Shown: in pieces, positions 60,971-64,000 of the stretch
Position numbering within the stretch: position 1 is the first letter of the stretch
Layout of the letters: the number at the start of each line of letters is the position of its first letter
Source: Pseudomonas wuhanensis
Lineage (GTDB): Bacteria > Pseudomonadota > Gammaproteobacteria > Pseudomonadales > Pseudomonadaceae
DNA length: 64,000 bases
Direction: 5' to 3'
NCBI RefSeq assembly: GCF_030687395.1
Contig: NZ_CP117430.1
Span: forward strand, 2,852,001 to 2,916,000
Notes under the pieces: generated by a model
Database searches by the model: none
Told to the model about the DNA's origin: nothing
What the model saw: only the letters and a program-made list of their open reading frames with translations
Program-made: the position numbers and the translations under genes

Positions 60971-61006
60971 AAAAAACGGCCTGGCCCCTTGCGGGAGCCA
61001 GGCCGT
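60971..61006 (-). terminator. Terminator after the third repeat-protein gene
   Basis: On the minus strand ACGGCCTGGC and GCCAGGCCGT form a stem of 10 bp (60976-60985 with 60997-61006) followed by a T-run. It lies about 35 nt beyond the stop codon at 61040. Confidence 0.88.
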
Positions 61007-61039
61007 GTACCTGCAGCGGTTTTCAGACTTCCTTAGTGA

Positions 61040-64000
61040 TCAAAGCACAAGATCTGTCGGTGCCAGGTTAGTTACTCCCACCAGTTCGACCACGACAGGA
61101 TTTTCGATATCAATCGTCTGGACATCGGTGAAATCGCTATCTGCATCGACGACCTTGAAATCCAGCGTTAGATCAAGGGTCGCTGGTACAGTCGTGGTGG
61201 TGGAGAAACCAGCATCGATGATCTTCAGCGGATTCGTACTCGTATCCTCCGCAATCGTGTTTCCAGGCCCGACGAGACCACTGACCGGCTGTGCGGAAGT
61301 GCTGCTTGCGCCATCGTCACCGACATTGCGATTCAGATTTATCGCGCTGCCCGTAAGGCCAGCATCATTCGAAAGAATCTGAATACCCTTGATGAGCCAG
61401 TTATCACCGGTCTGAATGTTGAAGTCATTGCTTTCAACAATCAACAGAGCATCATTATTGTCCAGGAACGGGTCGTTCGGATCGGCTGGGTCGTTGACGA
61501 TAAGGGCCTCGTACTTGGTTCCAACAAGATCGGAGTTGTTCGTATCGTTCTCGTACACATCGCCTTGGTCGACGTAGATGGCACGTGTTGTAGTGATGGA
61601 GGAATCATTTGCATCAGCAAGACTGACGATAAGCAAAAGATCATCGCTTTCAGTCTCGTATCCATCGAACTTGATAAAGAAATCGGTCGCGAAACTAAAA
61701 TTCTCGGCGCCCAGATCTCCTTTCGGATCAGTCTCGAAGAAATTGATGTTGGCCGCTTCACCTGCCTGGATCGTATTTCCGGAGACGCCCAGAGCAGTGC
61801 TGGACAAGGTTACAGGGGCCTGCGTGCCGCTCACAAGCTCACCCGCCGTCACAACAGTATTGCCGCCGGCAGTAAGTGGTGCCTCGAAGCCCGTGATCTG
61901 GATGAAGAAGCCTTCCCCAAGCTTCCCGGTGGCCACAGGTGATGGGCCACTGGAAGGCTCCGTACCATCCACGTCATACGTTTCGTATCCAGTGCCTTCG
62001 CCCAGCGTGACGTCTTGCGTCGTTTGCAGCGCATCTATCTCGAACGTATAGGTGTCATTGACTTTGTCAAACACCAGCGTGCCTTCCACCAGTTCAGGAT
62101 CGGTGCCAGCATTGCGATCGTGATCGTATTTGAACGACACGTTAAACGTGGCACCGGTGAGACTCTCTGAATCCCAGGTGACCGTTGGATCAACGATCGC
62201 AACATCGTTCGCCGAACCAGAGAGGGAGAGTTCGGCAAAATCACTGTCCGCTGCCGAAGAGTAGGTCGGCCCGCGCTGGTCCGCACCTATCGAGTAGGCG
62301 AAGTCACCCGAAAAGGTCCATGACGTCGCACCCAAATCGGGATCGACATCCTGCACAGGGGGTGTCTCTATAACGGGCGTGTCGTCATCGACGGTGATGA
62401 CCAGCTTCTCGGCTGCGGCCGTTACCGTGTCGCCGTCCTTGTCGGTGGCTTGCAGCAGCGAGCCCAGGTTGATGGTGATGTCGTTCTCGTTGTTGCCTGC
62501 GGCGTGATCCAGCGGCTTGAGCAGCGTGAAGGTGTAGGCACCCGCTGTGGTGAGGCTGAAGGTAAACACGTCGGTCGCGCCGGCCTTGGCGGTGAGTGTG
62601 TTGCCCGCGACGCTGTACACCAGCGCCACCCCGCCAGAGCTCAGCGCCGGCAAGCCGCTGGTGTCACTCGACAAGGCAAAGGTCAGCGGCGTGTCGGCGC
62701 CGGACTGGAAGATGCCGGTCACGCTGCCGCTGGCGGTGGTCGCCTCGCCAGCCACGTCGCCCGTACCACCGGCAATGCCGTTGGTCAGGCCGTCCTCGTC
62801 GACGGTTCCCGTCACGGCGGTCCCGGTCGCGGTCGGCGTGTCGTCATCGACGGTGATGACCAGCTTCTCGGCCGCGGCGGTTACCGTGTCGCCGTCCTTG
62901 TCGGTGGCTTGCAGCAGCGAGCCCAGGTTGATGGTGATGTCGTTCTCGTTGTTGCCTGCGGCGTGATCCAGCGGCTTGAGCAGCGTGAAGGTGTAGGCAC
63001 CCGCTGTGGTGAGGCTGAAGGTGAACACATCGGTCGCGCCAGCCTTGGCGGTGAGTGTATTGCCCGCGACGCTGTACACCAGCGCCACCCCGCCAGAGCT
63101 CAGCGCCGGCAAGCCGCTGGTGTCGCTCGACAAGGCATAGGTCAGCGGCGTGTCGGCACCGGACTGGAAGATGCCGGTCACGCTGCCGCTGGCGGTGGTC
63201 GCCTCGCCAGCCACGTCGCCCGTACCGCCGGCAATGCCGTTGGTCAGGCCATCCTCGTCGACGGTTCCCGTCACGGCGGTCCCGGTCGCGGTCGGCGTGT
63301 CGTCGTCGACGGTGATAACCAGTTTCTCGGCCGCGGCCGTCACCGTGTCGCCGTCCTTGTCGGTGGCTTGCAGCAGCGAGCCCAGGTTGATGGTGATGTC
63401 GTTTTCGTTGTTGCCTGCCGCGTGATCCAGCGGCTTGAGCAGGGTGAAGGTGTAGGCACCCGCTGTGGTGAGGCTGAAGGTAAACACGTCGGTCGCGCCG
63501 GCCTTGGCGGTGAGTGTGTCGCCCGCGACGCTGTACACCAGCGCCACCCCGCCAGAGCTCAGCGCCGGCAAGCCGCTGGTGTCACTCGACAAGGCATAGG
63601 TCAGCGGCGTGTCGGCGCCGGACTGGAAGATGCCGGTCACGCTGCCGCTGGCGGTGGTCGCCTCGCCAGCCACGTCGCCCGTACCACCGGCAATGCCGTT
63701 GGTCAGGCCGTCCTCGTCGACGGTTCCCGTCACGGCGGTCCCGGTCGCGGTCGGCGTGTCGTCGTCGACGGTGATAACCAGTTTCTCGGCCGCGGCGGTT
63801 ACCGTGTCGCCGTCCTTGTCGGTGGCTTGCAGCAGCGAGCCCAGGTTGATGGTGATGTCGTTTTCGTTGTTGCCTGCGGCGTGATCCAGCGGCTTGAGCA
63901 GGGTAAAGGTGTAGGCACCCGCTGTGGTGAGGCTGAAGGTAAACACGTCGGTCGCGCCGGCCTTGGCGGTGAGTGTGTCGCCCGCGACGCTGTACACCAG
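61040..64000 (-). CDS. Third giant repeat protein, C-terminal part; runs off right edge
   Basis: The frame is open from the right edge to a stop at 61040, so at least ~986 residues are visible and the start lies outside. The visible part begins with tandem 153-residue units (TGTVDEDGLTNGIAGGTG, then ALSSDTSGLPALSSGGVALV and TDKDGDTVTAAAEKLVITVDDDTP), three complete and one partial. A unique C-terminal region of about 450 residues follows, ending VVELVGVTNLAPTDLVL. The units resemble VCBS/DUF5801-type repeats of large type I-secreted proteins. Its C-terminus differs from those of the other two proteins, so it is a separate substrate family. Same strand as the two paralogues, opposite to the secretion operon. 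Function not known; adhesin role is possible. Confidence 0.83.
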   Translation of the reverse strand: MVYSVAGDTLTAKAGATDVFTFSLTTAGAYTFTLLKPLDHAAGNNENDITINLGSLLQATDKDGDTVTAAAEKLVITVDDDTPTATGTAVTGTVDEDGLTNGIAGGTGDVAGEATTASGSVTGIFQSGADTPLTYALSSDTSGLPALSSGGVALVYSVAGDTLTAKAGATDVFTFSLTTAGAYTFTLLKPLDHAAGNNENDITINLGSLLQATDKDGDTVTAAAEKLVITVDDDTPTATGTAVTGTVDEDGLTNGIAGGTGDVAGEATTASGSVTGIFQSGADTPLTYALSSDTSGLPALSSGGVALVYSVAGNTLTAKAGATDVFTFSLTTAGAYTFTLLKPLDHAAGNNENDITINLGSLLQATDKDGDTVTAAAEKLVITVDDDTPTATGTAVTGTVDEDGLTNGIAGGTGDVAGEATTASGSVTGIFQSGADTPLTFALSSDTSGLPALSSGGVALVYSVAGNTLTAKAGATDVFTFSLTTAGAYTFTLLKPLDHAAGNNENDITINLGSLLQATDKDGDTVTAAAEKLVITVDDDTPVIETPPVQDVDPDLGATSWTFSGDFAYSIGADQRGPTYSSAADSDFAELSLSGSANDVAIVDPTVTWDSESLTGATFNVSFKYDHDRNAGTDPELVEGTLVFDKVNDTYTFEIDALQTTQDVTLGEGTGYETYDVDGTEPSSGPSPVATGKLGEGFFIQITGFEAPLTAGGNTVVTAGELVSGTQAPVTLSSTALGVSGNTIQAGEAANINFFETDPKGDLGAENFSFATDFFIKFDGYETESDDLLLIVSLADANDSSITTTRAIYVDQGDVYENDTNNSDLVGTKYEALIVNDPADPNDPFLDNNDALLIVESNDFNIQTGDNWLIKGIQILSNDAGLTGSAINLNRNVGDDGASSTSAQPVSGLVGPGNTIAEDTSTNPLKIIDAGFSTTTTVPATLDLTLDFKVVDADSDFTDVQTIDIENPVVVELVGVTNLAPTDLVL
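62382..64000. repeat. Tandem 459-bp coding repeats (3.5 copies in the window)
   Basis: Copies start near 62382, 62841, 63300 and 63759, the last cut by the window edge. Each is 459 bp (153 codons) and nearly identical, with only a few synonymous or conservative changes (YSVAGN or YSVAGD; TFAL or TYAL). More copies probably continue outside the window. Confidence 0.9.

Noticed and set aside
52137..61006. Classical RTX toxin with calcium-binding nonapeptides
   Set aside because: I looked for GGxGxDxxx repeats in the two complete secreted proteins and found none, so the toxin label is not supported.

Overview
The window looks like a chromosomal segment of a fluorescent Pseudomonas, probably of the P. 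fluorescens/P. corrugata group. This rests on high GC, NRPS adenylation codes of Pseudomonas type, a spermidine-type NspC pair, an aprDEF-like type I secretion operon and DUF5801-type giant secreted proteins. No rRNA, tRNA, CRISPR array or clear insertion sequence was seen.

Region 1 (1-37.1 kb) is a lipopeptide siderophore locus. On the minus strand, reading right to left, lie a SyrP-like Fe(II)/2-oxoglutarate hydroxylase, a fatty-acyl-AMP ligase fused to a carrier and a condensation domain, a second hydroxylase, and four NRPS proteins of which the last leaves the window at its left edge. Divergently on the plus strand are a TonB-dependent receptor and a PLP aminotransferase of the diaminobutyrate type. 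My reading of the assembly line is fatty acid, (beta-OH-)His, Dab, X, Ser, D-Ser, (beta-OH-)Asp, Dab, then a last module whose first domain resembles the one preceding the His module. That makes an acylated octapeptide with up to three bidentate iron ligands, which fits the corrugatin/ornicorrugatin/histicorrugatin family. A Fur-box-like site sits in the divergent promoter region.

Region 2 (37.1-46.0 kb) is housekeeping and accessory metabolism: carboxynorspermidine decarboxylase and synthase, a SAM methyltransferase, a thiolase/3-hydroxyacyl-CoA dehydrogenase/TetR operon with a divergent AraC-type regulator, and a LysR regulator divergent from a small DUF2798-type membrane protein.

Region 3 (46.2-64 kb) is a self-contained type I secretion locus. 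It has an ABC transporter/HlyD/TolC operon, a LuxR-type regulator whose receiver domain lacks the phospho-acceptor Asp, and three convergent genes for very large repetitive secreted proteins, the third running off the right edge. The first two are paralogues; each has the same 21-bp palindrome about 95-120 bp upstream of its start and a nearly identical terminator. I infer that the LuxR protein controls these genes.
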